A stretch of 57,312 nucleotides of DNA. It comes from Syntrophobacterales bacterium. GTDB lineage: Bacteria; Desulfobacterota; Syntrophia; Syntrophales; UBA2210. The translations under genes and the position numbers were made by a program. The first letter of the stretch is position 1; each line of letters begins with the position of its first letter. The notes below the pieces were generated by a model. That model did no database searches, was not told the DNA's origin, and worked only from the letters and a program-made list of their open reading frames with translations. The stretch is from the NCBI GenBank assembly GCA_018433345.1, contig JAHDRK010000016.1, positions 1-57,312 of the forward strand, read 5' to 3'. Positions 8,481 to 17,587 of this stretch are shown one piece after another.

Positions 8481-10727
8481 TCAATTCTCCTCAGGTTTCT
8501 CGATACGGCACGGCACGAAGCGGTGGATCGGCGTTCCAAGGGGGTCGCGGTGGGTGTTTTTCGTCAGCCGGTTCACGTTGATGCCGTATTTTTTACCGGC
8601 GTATATAAGCCCGAACCCGTGAGGGATGAGAACCATCCCGTCCCTTACGCGCTCAGTCACTTCCAGCTCTCCCACCTCTGCCCCGGCCTCGGTCACCACG
8701 CGCACTTGCTCCCCGTCGGAAAATCCCATCCTGTTCGCCAGGTCGGGATTAACCGCCACCGTGCAGGCCCTCCTGCCTCTGTTCCATTCGGGATTGCGCA
8801 TGAGCGTGTTCGCATTAGAGGAAAAGTGACGACCCGCGTTTAGTATCAATGGATATTCGCCGGGAAGTTTCAAGTCCTCCGCCTCTCCCTCCGGCGTGAT
8901 GCTTCGAACGGCATCTTCAATTTCGGGAATGTACACTTCGATCCTGCCGGATGCCGTTCGGAGGCCCTCCATGGGGTCATCCTCGTTTGCCTTTCCTATA
9001 TACAGGCCCTGTGGGTTGTCCAGGAGCGCCTGGAAGATCCTGTCTCCCTGGTCGGGGCCCCTTGCGAAGCCAGCCCGTTCGGCGTGAACCTGGAACTGTT
9101 CCGGCGCCGTCATGAGTATGCCCCAGATAAGCGCCAGGGCGGCGCTGTCCCAGGCACGTCCCAGTGTCTCGGCAAGCACGAAGGGCATCCGCTGAAGGAC
9201 GGAAGGTTCTTCCGCCGCATATTTCATGAGTTCGGCGCCGAAGCGGAGGCGGTCGCCTCGAGCGGCACGGACCAGACTTTCCGGGATGGCGGGAATGAGT
9301 CCCAGTACGTCGGCCAGCTTTGTGTAGATCTGCGATGCCTCGAGGCACTGAGACGGCGGTTCTACTATCGGGCGTCTCAGTTGCTGGAAGACACCCGGCC
9401 AAGGGCTGGGGAAAAAAGTCGTGTCCCAGGATTCGTAATAGCTCCTGCAGGGAAGCACGTAGTGGGCGAGGCGCGCCGTCTCGCTCAAGACGATGTCGCT
9501 CACCACGAGGAGGTCGAGTTTTCCGAAGGCTTCCTCGTAGGCGGACGTATCCGGATATGATCTCAGGGGATTGCAACCACTCACGTAGACCGCCCTGATG
9601 CTCTCCGGATGATCGCCGAGGATCTCTTCCGGCATGACCGCCGGCGGAAAGGAACCCGCCGCCGCGGGCGGCAGGCCCGTGTTTACGGTACGCCAGGTCT
9701 TGGGGTCTCTCTCGTCGGCATGGCGTCCCATGGGCGCGAGCATGCCGGGAAATACGTTGCCACCCTTTTTTCCGTAGACACCGCAGACAGCCATGAGTAT
9801 GCCCTGGAGATAGGAATTCATGGTACTGTGCCGCCCCATGTAGATCCCCAGGTCCGGGTGTAGGGCCCACTGTTTCGTCGTCATGAGGCGGCAGATATCC
9901 AGGACCTGCTCGTAGTCGAGTTCGCAGACGCGGAGGGCCGCCTTGACGTCGAATCCATCGAACCAAGACCTGATCGTTCCGAATCCTTCCACATGGGCGT
10001 CGATGTAATCCTTCTTCTCCCAGCCTCGCTCAAGGATAAGGGCGATCATGGCCTTGGCGAGGAGCGAATCAGTCCCCGGGCGGATCGCCAGGTGAATGTT
10101 CGCAACCTCGGCGGTTTCGCTCTTGCGGGGGTCTATGGAGACCAGGATCCGGTCAGGGTCCTTGCTTATTTCCCTCAGAACCAGGGGAGCCCTGGGCATC
10201 TGGTGGCTTTCCATGCCGTTCCAACCCCAGGCCACCAGCATTTCAGCGTTGCGCTCGTCGGGAACGGCCACCACATACTGTTTGCCGAGCATGCGGCCGT
10301 TAACCCACCAGGAACCACTGAACTCCTGGCCTGCGGAACTGTAAAAATATTTCGACCCGAGGGCCTCAAGAATCCCCAGTCCGAAAGCCCCCTCGCTGTG
10401 ACCCCCTTGGGTACTCGCACCCATGTAGGCAATTGACCTGGGGCCGCGGCGACCGACCACGTCCCTTAATTTCGCCGCTATCTCGGCAACGGCCCGATCC
10501 CAGGAAATCGGCTCGAAACGCTCTCCCTCGCGTTTGAGGGGCGTCGCGAGTCGGTCGGCGGGATACTGGTGATAGATGACATTTACGCCCTTCCGGCAAA
10601 CATATCCCCTGCTCTTTGGATTTTCCCGATCCGCCCTTACCTTCACCATGCGACCGTCTTCGACCAAGGCTTCCAGCCCGCAATTTTGCGCACACAGCAC
10701 GCAACCCGTTTTTTTCCATTCACCCAT
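8481..10727 (-). CDS. Cytosolic molybdopterin-dependent oxidoreductase (DMSO reductase superfamily)
   Basis: The 748-residue protein starts with a [4Fe-4S] motif C9-x2-C12-x3-C16 and C44, then the molybdopterin oxidoreductase core (residues about 55-480) and a C-terminal dinucleotide-binding domain (LNAGRHFSSNANTLMRNPEWN onward). There is no Tat signal, so it acts in the cytoplasm. At the region where formate dehydrogenases place Cys or Sec as metal ligand I see no clear Cys, so formate dehydrogenase is not supported; the substrate is unknown. No electron-transfer subunit is adjacent. A TetR regulator lies 35 bp upstream on the same strand and may control it. Confidence 0.85.
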   Translation of the reverse strand: MGEWKKTGCVLCAQNCGLEALVEDGRMVKVRADRENPKSRGYVCRKGVNVIYHQYPADRLATPLKREGERFEPISWDRAVAEIAAKLRDVVGRRGPRSIAYMGASTQGGHSEGAFGLGILEALGSKYFYSSAGQEFSGSWWVNGRMLGKQYVVAVPDERNAEMLVAWGWNGMESHQMPRAPLVLREISKDPDRILVSIDPRKSETAEVANIHLAIRPGTDSLLAKAMIALILERGWEKKDYIDAHVEGFGTIRSWFDGFDVKAALRVCELDYEQVLDICRLMTTKQWALHPDLGIYMGRHSTMNSYLQGILMAVCGVYGKKGGNVFPGMLAPMGRHADERDPKTWRTVNTGLPPAAAGSFPPAVMPEEILGDHPESIRAVYVSGCNPLRSYPDTSAYEEAFGKLDLLVVSDIVLSETARLAHYVLPCRSYYESWDTTFFPSPWPGVFQQLRRPIVEPPSQCLEASQIYTKLADVLGLIPAIPESLVRAARGDRLRFGAELMKYAAEEPSVLQRMPFVLAETLGRAWDSAALALIWGILMTAPEQFQVHAERAGFARGPDQGDRIFQALLDNPQGLYIGKANEDDPMEGLRTASGRIEVYIPEIEDAVRSITPEGEAEDLKLPGEYPLILNAGRHFSSNANTLMRNPEWNRGRRACTVAVNPDLANRMGFSDGEQVRVVTEAGAEVGELEVTERVRDGMVLIPHGFGLIYAGKKYGINVNRLTKNTHRDPLGTPIHRFVPCRIEKPEEN

Positions 10728-10762
10728 GGCAGATTCTCCTCGTTCGCCGAAATTCCGTAATG

Positions 10763-11368
10763 TCAGAAACGCCGTGCGGCGGAAAGTGTTTCGTTTATCA
10801 TCCTCCGACAGACGTCCAGCGGTCTGCCGCTTTTTGTCAATTTCATGTGCATGATGGAACCTTCCAGGCTGTTCAACAGGAACTGGGCCGTCTCACCGGC
10901 ATCCAGGCTCGAGGGTATTTCCCCGCGTTTTTGACCTTCCCGGAGACAGGCTTCGTAGCAGCCGCACAAGCGTTCGTAGACCTTGTCGATCCGTTCCCTG
11001 AAGCTTTCTTTCAGGTCGGCCATTTCCTGCATCATGTTACCGATGGGACAACCGTACCGGAAATTCATGCGTTCAAAATTCCGCTGATTACGATCGAAAA
11101 GGCGGTCGAGGCGCTCCAGCGGCGTGAGAGATTCGTCCAAAAGCGAGGCCGTCACGGCGCTCACTAGTCGCTCCCCCACATGGTCGATCACCGCAAGCCC
11201 GAAATCTTCCTTGTTTTTGAAATAGAAATAAAACGATCCCTTCGGAACCCCGGCTGCATCGAGAATTTCCTGGATTCCCGTGTTATTGAACCCCTTTCTG
11301 TGAATGAGCCGCGCCCCTTCACGGATTATTCTTTCCCTTGTTTCATTTTTTTTCATGCCGTCTTCCAT
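10763..11368 (-). CDS. TetR/AcrR family transcriptional regulator
   Basis: This 201-residue protein has a typical N-terminal TetR helix-turn-helix (about residues 10-55: RIIREGARLIHRKGF, then AAGVPKGSFYFYFKNKEDFG). The C-terminal part resembles regulators such as NemR/AcrR-type repressors that bind small reactive or hydrophobic ligands. A compact inverted repeat TAGAC-N5-GTCTA sits ten bases upstream of the start and is a good autoregulatory operator. It probably forms one unit with the downstream molybdopterin oxidoreductase and may also affect the divergent SDR gene. The ATG at 11356 is an alternative start. Confidence 0.9.
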   Translation of the reverse strand: MEDGMKKNETRERIIREGARLIHRKGFNNTGIQEILDAAGVPKGSFYFYFKNKEDFGLAVIDHVGERLVSAVTASLLDESLTPLERLDRLFDRNQRNFERMNFRYGCPIGNMMQEMADLKESFRERIDKVYERLCGCYEACLREGQKRGEIPSSLDAGETAQFLLNSLEGSIMHMKLTKSGRPLDVCRRMINETLSAARRF

Positions 11369-11377
11369 TTCTCGAAA

Positions 11378-11392
11378 TAGACCGGTCGTCTA
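11378..11392. promoter_or_regulatory. Candidate TetR-type operator
   Basis: The 15-bp imperfect palindrome TAGACCGGTCGTCTA has perfect 5-bp outer arms (TAGAC/GTCTA) and lies immediately upstream of the TetR start. It resembles the TAGACC/GGTCTA class bound by NemR-like TetR repressors. Location and symmetry are seen; binding is inferred. Confidence 0.55.
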
Positions 11393-11610
11393 CTTAATGA
11401 CAGACCCCGGAAGCGCTGTCAAGAACAAAGTTGAATGCCCTTTATCTTTGACCGGCGAAAATATAATGGTGTACATATTTCTAGCGGGAAGATCATGCGC
11501 CGCCACACCGAAAGGCATTCAGGCGGGACGGCTATGCTTGGACAACCGCGCCCGTTCAATGATAATAATGATTATCTTGCAGCGAAGAGAAAGGAGCATG
11601 AAGTGACACC

Positions 11611-12414
11611 ATGAAGGGTAGAATGGAAGAAAAAAGGGTCGTTATAACCGGAGGAACCAGCGGGATCGGTGAGGCCACCGCCGAACTGTTCGTGAAAGAA
11701 GGGGCCAGAGTCGTTATCGCCGGCCGCTCGAAAGAGAAGGGACGGGCCATAGCCGAACGCCTTGGAGAAAGGGCAATCTACCAATATGCCGATGTCACGC
11801 GTGAAGAGGACATCCGCCGGCTCATAGAAGACGCCGCGGAACGGTTCGGGGGAATCGATTGTCTTTTCAACAACGCCGGGGGAAGGACGGGCGGAACCCT
11901 GGAGACCGTGACGGAAGAGGATTTCGACCACGCCATGCGGCTTTTGCTTGGAAGCGTCGTATTCGGCATGAAGCACGTCGCACCCATTATGAAAAAGCAA
12001 GGAGGGGGGTGCATCATAAACACATCCAGCGTGGCGGCTATTCGAAGCGGCCAGGGAGGATATCTCTATTCCGCAGCCAAGGCGGCGGTCACCCACGTGA
12101 CACGGATTGCGGGCCTGGAACTGGGTCCTTTCGGCATCAGGGTCAATGCCATTTCCCCGGGTGCCATCGCCACGCCGATCTTCTGGGGCGGCTCGGAACG
12201 GGCGAATGAATTGTCGGAGGAGGAGAACGCCCGAAAAATGGAAAAACTTAAAAAGAGCCTAGCCGGCGCGACCCCCCTGCCGAGGGCGGGACTGCCGGAA
12301 GACATCGCCTGGGCAGCGCTTTACCTTGCGAGTGACGAGGGAAGTTTCGTCAACTGCCAGGATCTCGTCGTGGACGGCGGCAGAACGGCCATGTTCGTCG
12401 AACCTCCCCGATGA
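11611..12414 (+). CDS. Short-chain dehydrogenase/reductase (SDR)
   Basis: The 267-residue classical SDR has the NAD(P) motif TGGTSGIG near the N-terminus, NNAGG, the catalytic Ser in INTSSVA and the YSAAK catalytic pair, followed by SPGAIATPI. It is a cytosolic oxidoreductase for a hydroxyl/keto substrate that cannot be named; an acidic/basic mix after strand 2 (AGRSKEK) suggests NADP. It is divergent from the TetR gene, whose operator lies about 220 bp upstream, so co-regulation is possible. A two-codon reading frame (ATG AAG TGA) sits between a good AAAGGAG site and the assigned ATG; the ATG at 11623 is an alternative. Confidence 0.88.
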   Translation: MKGRMEEKRVVITGGTSGIGEATAELFVKEGARVVIAGRSKEKGRAIAERLGERAIYQYADVTREEDIRRLIEDAAERFGGIDCLFNNAGGRTGGTLETVTEEDFDHAMRLLLGSVVFGMKHVAPIMKKQGGGCIINTSSVAAIRSGQGGYLYSAAKAAVTHVTRIAGLELGPFGIRVNAISPGAIATPIFWGGSERANELSEEENARKMEKLKKSLAGATPLPRAGLPEDIAWAALYLASDEGSFVNCQDLVVDGGRTAMFVEPPR

Positions 12415-12455
12415 TGAGACGGGTTTCACCATCTGACAATTTTACGCTTTCAATG

Positions 12456-12544
12456 AAAGGGGGCGGGGGCTCAAAATGAGCGGAAAGAGGTACAAGGACT
12501 CAGGCGGAAGTTGTCCGCCATCTCTTACCTCCGGCCCCTTTTTT
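12456..12544 (+). terminator. Large structured terminator after the SDR gene
   Basis: The segment starting AAAGGGGGCGGGGG (12456) pairs with CCTCCGGCCCC just before a run of six T (12539-12544), with one mismatch. An inner hairpin GGCGGA/TCCGCC is nested inside. It lies about 40 bp after the SDR stop and ahead of the acyl-CoA synthetase gene. A small structured RNA cannot be excluded because the hairpin is unusually long. Confidence 0.6.
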
Positions 12545-12616
12545 ATTTCGTTGAACCCCGGCTGTTTTTTTGTTAACAGACGTTGTACACGTAAGGTGTT
12601 CACGTACACTCTGATA

Positions 12617-12638
12617 GGAAAACTCGATCGAGTTTTCC
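12617..12638. promoter_or_regulatory. Perfect 22-bp palindrome upstream of the acyl-CoA synthetase gene
   Basis: The arm GGAAAACTCGA is followed directly by its exact complement, giving a gapless perfect palindrome 45 bp before the ATG of the downstream gene, followed by TTATTT. With no loop it is more likely an operator for a dimeric repressor than a terminator. A pair of CACGTA direct repeats lies just upstream (12585-12606). Confidence 0.5.
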
Positions 12639-12682
12639 TTATTTAACCGAAATATGTCTTTGTTATATCGGAAGGTACCGCC

Positions 12683-14203
12683 ATGATAAAATCCTTGGAA
12701 GAAAGTCCTATATACCGCATCGCGAATCCTCGCAGCATTGCCTTTTTCGGGGCATCCAACAACTTCAACCGGATGGGGTCCATCATGCTCTCGTCAATGG
12801 AAGAGCTCGGCTACGAGGGACCAGTCTACCCCGTACATCCCTCCGAAAAGGTTGTACGGGGCAAAAAGGCCTATCCTTCCGTAATGGATCTCCCCGAAAT
12901 CCCCGACCTGGCGATTATTGTGCTGCCCACGGAGATCGTGGCACAGACCCTGGAGGAATGCGGTAAAAAGGGCATTCGACGGGCGATCGTAATTTCGGGG
13001 GGATTCCGGGAATCCGGCCCGGAAGGAGCGGAAAGGGAAAAGGAACTAAAAGCCGTGGCCGATCGATACGGCATCCGTTTCCTGGGACCGAACTGCCTGG
13101 GGGTCGCCAACCCTCACATCAAATTGAATCCAACACCTATTCCCGCCGAAGGGCCTCCCGGTTTCGTGGGATTGGCGTCGCAAAGCGGAAGTTTCATCAC
13201 CCAGATGTTCAATTATCTTCACCGTCATGGAATGGGCTTCAGCACCGCCTTGAGCGTGGGGAACGAGGCAAACCTGGATATCGTGGACTGCCTGGAGTAT
13301 CTCGCCGCCTGCCCGAACACGAAGGTCATAGCCATGTACATCGAAGGCATCACGCGGGGACGGCAATTCATGGAAACTGCCCGGGCCGTCGTTCCGCACA
13401 AGCCTATCGTGGCCCTATACGTGGGAGGATCGGAGACCGGCGGAAAGGCCGGACTTTCCCACACCGGTTCCCTTTCGGGACCTGACGAGGTGTACGACGG
13501 CCTGTTCAAGCAATGCGGCATCATCAGGGCGCGAACACTGACCGAACTTTTCGATTTCTGCCTCGCGCTTGGAACACTGCCCAAACCAAGGGGCAACCGT
13601 GTCGCCATACAGACACATTCCGGGGGTCCCGGGGCGGCGGCGGCCGATTCCTGCGGAAGGGCGGGCCTGGTGCTTCCGCCTCTAACGAAAGAAACGGAAA
13701 AAAAGCTCAAAGCAGTGATCCCCCGAACAGCCAGTATTGCCAACCCCGTGGACATGACCTTCAGCAAAAGCCCCATGGACGATTTTTACTCCATTCCCGA
13801 GATTCTCCTCGAGGACGACAACATCGACATGCTCCTCGTATACTTTCTGTCGCCCATGATCTTCATAGAACGAAACCTGAAGAACAAGGGCGTTCCACCC
13901 GAGAAGATACAAGAAAAGGGGAAGAGGAGCATGGACAAACTGGTGGATCTGTTTTACGAAGTGGCCGGGAAACAGGACAAACCCGTCGTGGGTTATACCT
14001 ACCGCAGCCTTCAGGAACGCTTGGTGCGAGGCCTTATAGAAAGGGGGGTACCCATATACCAGGACCCGGAGCGGGCGGCGCGCTCCATGGCGGCGGTTCT
14101 ATCCTATCACCGTTTTCGTGAACGGGCATTAAGGAAACCGGATAACATTCCCCGACAACCGGTCAACGTTTTACCACAAGAACGGGGCAAGACGACTTCC
14201 TGA
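12683..14203 (+). CDS. CoA-binding acyl-CoA synthetase (NDP-forming), alpha-subunit type
   Basis: The 506-residue protein resembles the alpha part of ADP-forming acetyl-CoA synthetases: an N-terminal CoA-binding Rossmann domain (IAFFGASNNFNRMGS, about 18-35; FLGPNCLGV, about 133), a second ligase domain with LASQSGSF, and the phosphohistidine-type segment GLSHTGSLSG. Such enzymes interconvert acyl-CoA + ADP + Pi with acid + ATP + CoA. The ATP-grasp beta domain is absent here and in the neighbouring genes, so a partner must lie elsewhere or the activity differs. RBS GGAAGG lies 7 bases before the ATG. Its last 41 bp overlap the convergent UspA gene. Confidence 0.85.
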   Translation: MIKSLEESPIYRIANPRSIAFFGASNNFNRMGSIMLSSMEELGYEGPVYPVHPSEKVVRGKKAYPSVMDLPEIPDLAIIVLPTEIVAQTLEECGKKGIRRAIVISGGFRESGPEGAEREKELKAVADRYGIRFLGPNCLGVANPHIKLNPTPIPAEGPPGFVGLASQSGSFITQMFNYLHRHGMGFSTALSVGNEANLDIVDCLEYLAACPNTKVIAMYIEGITRGRQFMETARAVVPHKPIVALYVGGSETGGKAGLSHTGSLSGPDEVYDGLFKQCGIIRARTLTELFDFCLALGTLPKPRGNRVAIQTHSGGPGAAAADSCGRAGLVLPPLTKETEKKLKAVIPRTASIANPVDMTFSKSPMDDFYSIPEILLEDDNIDMLLVYFLSPMIFIERNLKNKGVPPEKIQEKGKRSMDKLVDLFYEVAGKQDKPVVGYTYRSLQERLVRGLIERGVPIYQDPERAARSMAAVLSYHRFRERALRKPDNIPRQPVNVLPQERGKTTS

Positions 14204-14600
14204 CCAGGTTGTAGGAAACGGATCCCAGGAGCATGGTCTGAAAGCTGTCGGCCTTGCCCTGGGACCCGACTACAATGAGAGAGGCCTTTTCTTCGCCCTC
14301 CACGCGAAGAATCTCCCTGAAAGGATCACCTTTTTCCACCCTGATTTTCACCGAATAACCGTTGTCTTTCAGTTCTTTCTCGATATCGACAAGCTCCTTT
14401 CCGGCCTTTTCCTGCATATCCTTCAAGATGAGATCGACGTCCTTCATAGCGAACCGAGAAAGGTCGTTCACCGCCCTTTGATCAATGACATGAAGAACCA
14501 CTACCTCTTTTCCGCCGGCATTCTTCAAGCATTTGACAAATTCAAGCGCCCGCTTCGCCTCTATCGAAAAGTCGGTGGGATACAGAATTTTTTTGATCAT
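14163..14600 (-). CDS. Universal stress protein (UspA family)
   Basis: The 145-residue protein starts MIKKILYPTDFS and ends with the ATP-binding signature GSQGKADSFQTMLLGSVS followed by CPVLVVK, the G-x2-G-x9-G-[ST] pattern of nucleotide-binding UspA proteins. It is a single-domain cytosolic dimer-forming protein that responds to stress or energy state. I use the ATG at 14600, eight codons inside the longest frame, because homology begins there. Its 3' end overlaps the convergent acyl-CoA synthetase gene by 41 bp. Confidence 0.92.
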   Translation of the reverse strand: MIKKILYPTDFSIEAKRALEFVKCLKNAGGKEVVVLHVIDQRAVNDLSRFAMKDVDLILKDMQEKAGKELVDIEKELKDNGYSVKIRVEKGDPFREILRVEGEEKASLIVVGSQGKADSFQTMLLGSVSYNLVRKSSCPVLVVKR

Positions 14601-14686
14601 TACGTTCCCTCCTGCGCACCTCAACCCATGTCTTGTAAACCCCCCACACTCGAGTACCGGGATGATCCGGCAAAAGAAAAACTCTG

Positions 14687-16228
14687 CTACCTCCTCGCCG
14701 TAGGGGGTATGCTCTCGTATGACTCGTCGTAATCCGGCATAGGCACTTCATCATCGACGGACACCAGGTGACCGTAGACGGGATTATCTTGCCAGCCGTC
14801 GATATTGGCCGCCCGTTTTGCCGCGGCCTTCAGCCGGTCCCAATCGGCGCTCCCGTAGAGGAACATCTGCTGAGCGGCCATCGACCCTTCACCGTGAATG
14901 GTGTCGATCTGCCAGTAATTGCCCGTCATATCCTTTATCAGGCGCATGATTCTGAGTCGTTCCTCTGTGGATACGCCGTCTTTTGCGCTAAGGTATTTTT
15001 CAATGTACGGCTTGATATGGGGATTATGCCAGTCCCTGTAAGTGGGGGCGGTGGTGCAGAGACCGCCGGCGATATCCTGCATGTGCTGACACATCTGGTG
15101 AAAATTGCTGGCAAATGTGTACTTCGCCGAGTTGATGGACATCCTGTTGGGCATGACCACGTCATAGCCGAATTCCTTTTCCGGGTCGAGGCAGGCCGCT
15201 TTGCCCATTTCGAAAACCATGTGGGTGATCATGGCCATCCATGCCAGTTTTTTTCTTATGTGGTCGGCGCGTTCGACACCGTTGTATTCGGCGGCCAAGG
15301 CGGCTGCGCCCGTCATGGCTTCAAGCTTGCCCACCATCTTGCAGGTGCCGAAAAGCCGGTGATAGCTTGCGAAGGCATAGGCGAGGGTGCGGGAAAACTG
15401 CCATTCCCCGCACATGAACACGCGCTCCCAGGGAACAAAGACATCGTCGAAGATGATCAGGCTTTCCGTGGGCTGAAGGGTGCTTGTTTTCGGATAATCG
15501 AAAGCGCCTTCCTCACCGTATGTCCGTGAAACAGGTTCAACGGCGAGCAATTTGACTCCCGGCGCAGCTACGGAAACGGCAAAGGCAAGGGCGTAATCCT
15601 TGTCGGCCTCGCCGTGGGTCCTGCAGGGAGAACAGAGCAATTCGTTCGCGCAGGGAGAGGCGCTGATGTGAACCTTTGCCCCGCGAACCACTATCCCCTC
15701 TTTCTGACGATCCACGACCCGGAGGTAATAATCCTTGTGCTGCTTCTGCGGGGAGGGATGAAGACTACGGTCGCCCTTCACGTCTGTAATGGCCCCCGTA
15801 ATGCCCAAATCCTTCTTCATGAGCAGTTTCCGATATTGCTCGACCCGCTCGCTGTAGCCTGTCCCAAGCTCCCGGTCCATGACGCCGGCCGTGACGGTGA
15901 AAGCGGCGAGCGCGTCGGCGCCCATGCAATGCAGTAGAACCCCTCCGCCTGTCCGCATGGCGGTGACGAAGCATTCCCGACGCCTGAGCAGGTCTTCAGC
16001 GGTTTTTGGCGCCGTGAGGAGGAAATTGACCTCCTCTCCATCTTCGTCTCTCGTGACGAAGAGATCCCGGTATTCCGGCCGGTGGGGCAAAACGTAATCC
16101 AGGGCGGCCGTCTTGATGATCCCGCTGATGGTGGGATGAGTGCGCACATCCTTCACTTTCTCTCCCAAACACCAAACTTCACGGCCGTCATCGAGACTTT
16201 CCAGGTACTGCTGAACTGTTCGTATCAT
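14687..16228 (-). CDS. 4-hydroxybutyryl-CoA dehydratase / 4-hydroxyphenylacetate 3-hydroxylase family protein
   Basis: This 513-residue FAD-dependent protein belongs to the family of 4-hydroxybutyryl-CoA dehydratase (AbfD) and HpaB monooxygenases. In AbfD a [4Fe-4S] cluster is held by C99, C103, H292 and C299. Here the equivalents of C103 (C101, in LHCMGADA) and H292 (H323, in ADHIRKKL) exist, but four residues before C101 is Val and seven after H323 is Trp, so two of four ligands are missing. Because the host looks strictly anaerobic, an oxygen-using hydroxylase is also odd. It may be a cluster-free flavin enzyme acting on a CoA thioester or aromatic acid. Transcribed alone. Confidence 0.8.
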   Translation of the reverse strand: MIRTVQQYLESLDDGREVWCLGEKVKDVRTHPTISGIIKTAALDYVLPHRPEYRDLFVTRDEDGEEVNFLLTAPKTAEDLLRRRECFVTAMRTGGGVLLHCMGADALAAFTVTAGVMDRELGTGYSERVEQYRKLLMKKDLGITGAITDVKGDRSLHPSPQKQHKDYYLRVVDRQKEGIVVRGAKVHISASPCANELLCSPCRTHGEADKDYALAFAVSVAAPGVKLLAVEPVSRTYGEEGAFDYPKTSTLQPTESLIIFDDVFVPWERVFMCGEWQFSRTLAYAFASYHRLFGTCKMVGKLEAMTGAAALAAEYNGVERADHIRKKLAWMAMITHMVFEMGKAACLDPEKEFGYDVVMPNRMSINSAKYTFASNFHQMCQHMQDIAGGLCTTAPTYRDWHNPHIKPYIEKYLSAKDGVSTEERLRIMRLIKDMTGNYWQIDTIHGEGSMAAQQMFLYGSADWDRLKAAAKRAANIDGWQDNPVYGHLVSVDDEVPMPDYDESYESIPPTARR

Positions 16229-16381
16229 GATTAAACCCCTTTCATATTTTTTAAAATTTTAAAGAACCTCGAACGGGTCTTAAATTCATCAAAGCGGAAC
16301 CATGCCGGTCAAAGAGAAAAAGTCCGCCAGCACCTGTGACGCAGGGAGACTTGCCCGCCGGAGGGAGTGTCCTTCAAGACT

Positions 16382-17587
16382 TCACGTATTCGCAAGAAGC
16401 TGTGAACGAAGGTTTGTCCTGGAACCAGTGAGACCCAGCTTCCGTCGGATCTTGGATCGATAAAATTCCACCGATTTTACGGATATGTTGAGCAATTCCC
16501 CAATTTCTTTACTCGATTTTCCATCCCGTATGAGATCGGCGATCTCGATCTCGCGGGGCGTGAAATTCATCTGGTAATGACTTACCGTGCGAAGAAAGGG
16601 CGAAACCAGGCGGTGAAGATTGCTTTCGATAAGATCGACGCAGAGCGCCCTTTCCTGTTCCGATCTAGACATTCTCAGTTTATCGACATAGGGAAGAATG
16701 AGCGTCCGCACGTTGGCTAGAATGTCGTTTTTCATTTTCGCTTGCTCTTCCTCGCGGCTCCTGGCAAATACCCTGAGGGCCGTGTTCGCTTCTTCCAGAA
16801 ATTGTGACTTTACCGCCAACTCTTCCTTGGCCTTTTGGTAAGCCGTCATGTCCTGCACCATGCCGATGCCGCCCGCGATATCCCCATTTTTGTCTCTCAG
16901 CGGCGATGTACGCAGAATGATCCACAGCGCGGCGTCACCCAGTGTGGATCGATAGTCCCCCTCGTACAGGCCGTCGTTTCCACTCAAGGCGGCCTCCAGA
17001 CAGGTAAAAATTCGACGATCCCTGACGCCTTTCAGATCTGTCCCCACAATGTTTTCACAGGTTGTTCTAAGCAAACGGGACATCTCGTCATTGCAATCGA
17101 AGACGACACAATCCATACCGTAACTGAAAACGGCGGCCGGAACCGACTGAAACAGCGTCCTGTATCGCCCCTCGCTTTCCCTGAGCGCGTCTTCGGCACG
17201 TTTCTTTTCGGTGATATCACTTGAAAAATTGAGCGTCGCCGGCCTGTCCCACCACCTGATCATCACCACGTTGTTCTCCACCCACCGTATGTTCCCATCC
17301 TTGTTAAATATTCTAAAGGGATAGATGTTTATAAATTGTTCTCCGCGAAGGCGGCGCAGGTGACGATCCATTACAATGTCGCTATCTTCGGGATGAATTA
17401 TCTCCACGAAGGGACGCGCCATGAGCTCCTTTTCTGAATAGCCGGATAATTCAAGAGTTTTGGGATTGGCATAGCGTATGTACCCGTCTTGGGCCACGAA
17501 TATCGCTTCATTGGCGTTTTCAACCAGAACTCGATAGAAGCTGTCGGATTCGAGAAATTCCTGGTACGAAAGAGGGGCTTCTTTCAT
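16382..17587 (-). CDS. PAS-PAS-LuxR transcriptional regulator
   Basis: The 401-residue soluble protein has two PAS domains (about residues 15-130 and 135-255; the first ends with the PAC-type NFSSDITEKKRAEDALRESEGRY linker), a short coiled coil with a hydrophobic segment, and a C-terminal LuxR-type helix-turn-helix (FTPREIEIADLIRDGKSSKEIGE, then SVKSVEFYRSKIRRKLG). There is no kinase domain, so it likely couples ligand or redox sensing in PAS directly to DNA binding. This architecture is common in syntrophic Deltaproteobacteria. The ATG at 17587 is chosen because AAAGGTG lies 5 bases upstream. It may regulate the adjacent dehydratase-family gene. Confidence 0.88.
   Translation of the reverse strand: MKEAPLSYQEFLESDSFYRVLVENANEAIFVAQDGYIRYANPKTLELSGYSEKELMARPFVEIIHPEDSDIVMDRHLRRLRGEQFINIYPFRIFNKDGNIRWVENNVVMIRWWDRPATLNFSSDITEKKRAEDALRESEGRYRTLFQSVPAAVFSYGMDCVVFDCNDEMSRLLRTTCENIVGTDLKGVRDRRIFTCLEAALSGNDGLYEGDYRSTLGDAALWIILRTSPLRDKNGDIAGGIGMVQDMTAYQKAKEELAVKSQFLEEANTALRVFARSREEEQAKMKNDILANVRTLILPYVDKLRMSRSEQERALCVDLIESNLHRLVSPFLRTVSHYQMNFTPREIEIADLIRDGKSSKEIGELLNISVKSVEFYRSKIRRKLGLTGSRTNLRSQLLANT

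Noticed and set aside
8977..9966. 329-codon minus-strand frame inside the molybdopterin oxidoreductase
   Set aside because: Same strand, other frame; low-complexity Arg/Gly/Pro composition typical of a frame-shifted GC-rich gene.
11598..11606. Two-codon ATG AAG TGA frame before the SDR start
   Set aside because: Could be a leader effect, but one such occurrence is expected by chance and nothing supports regulation.
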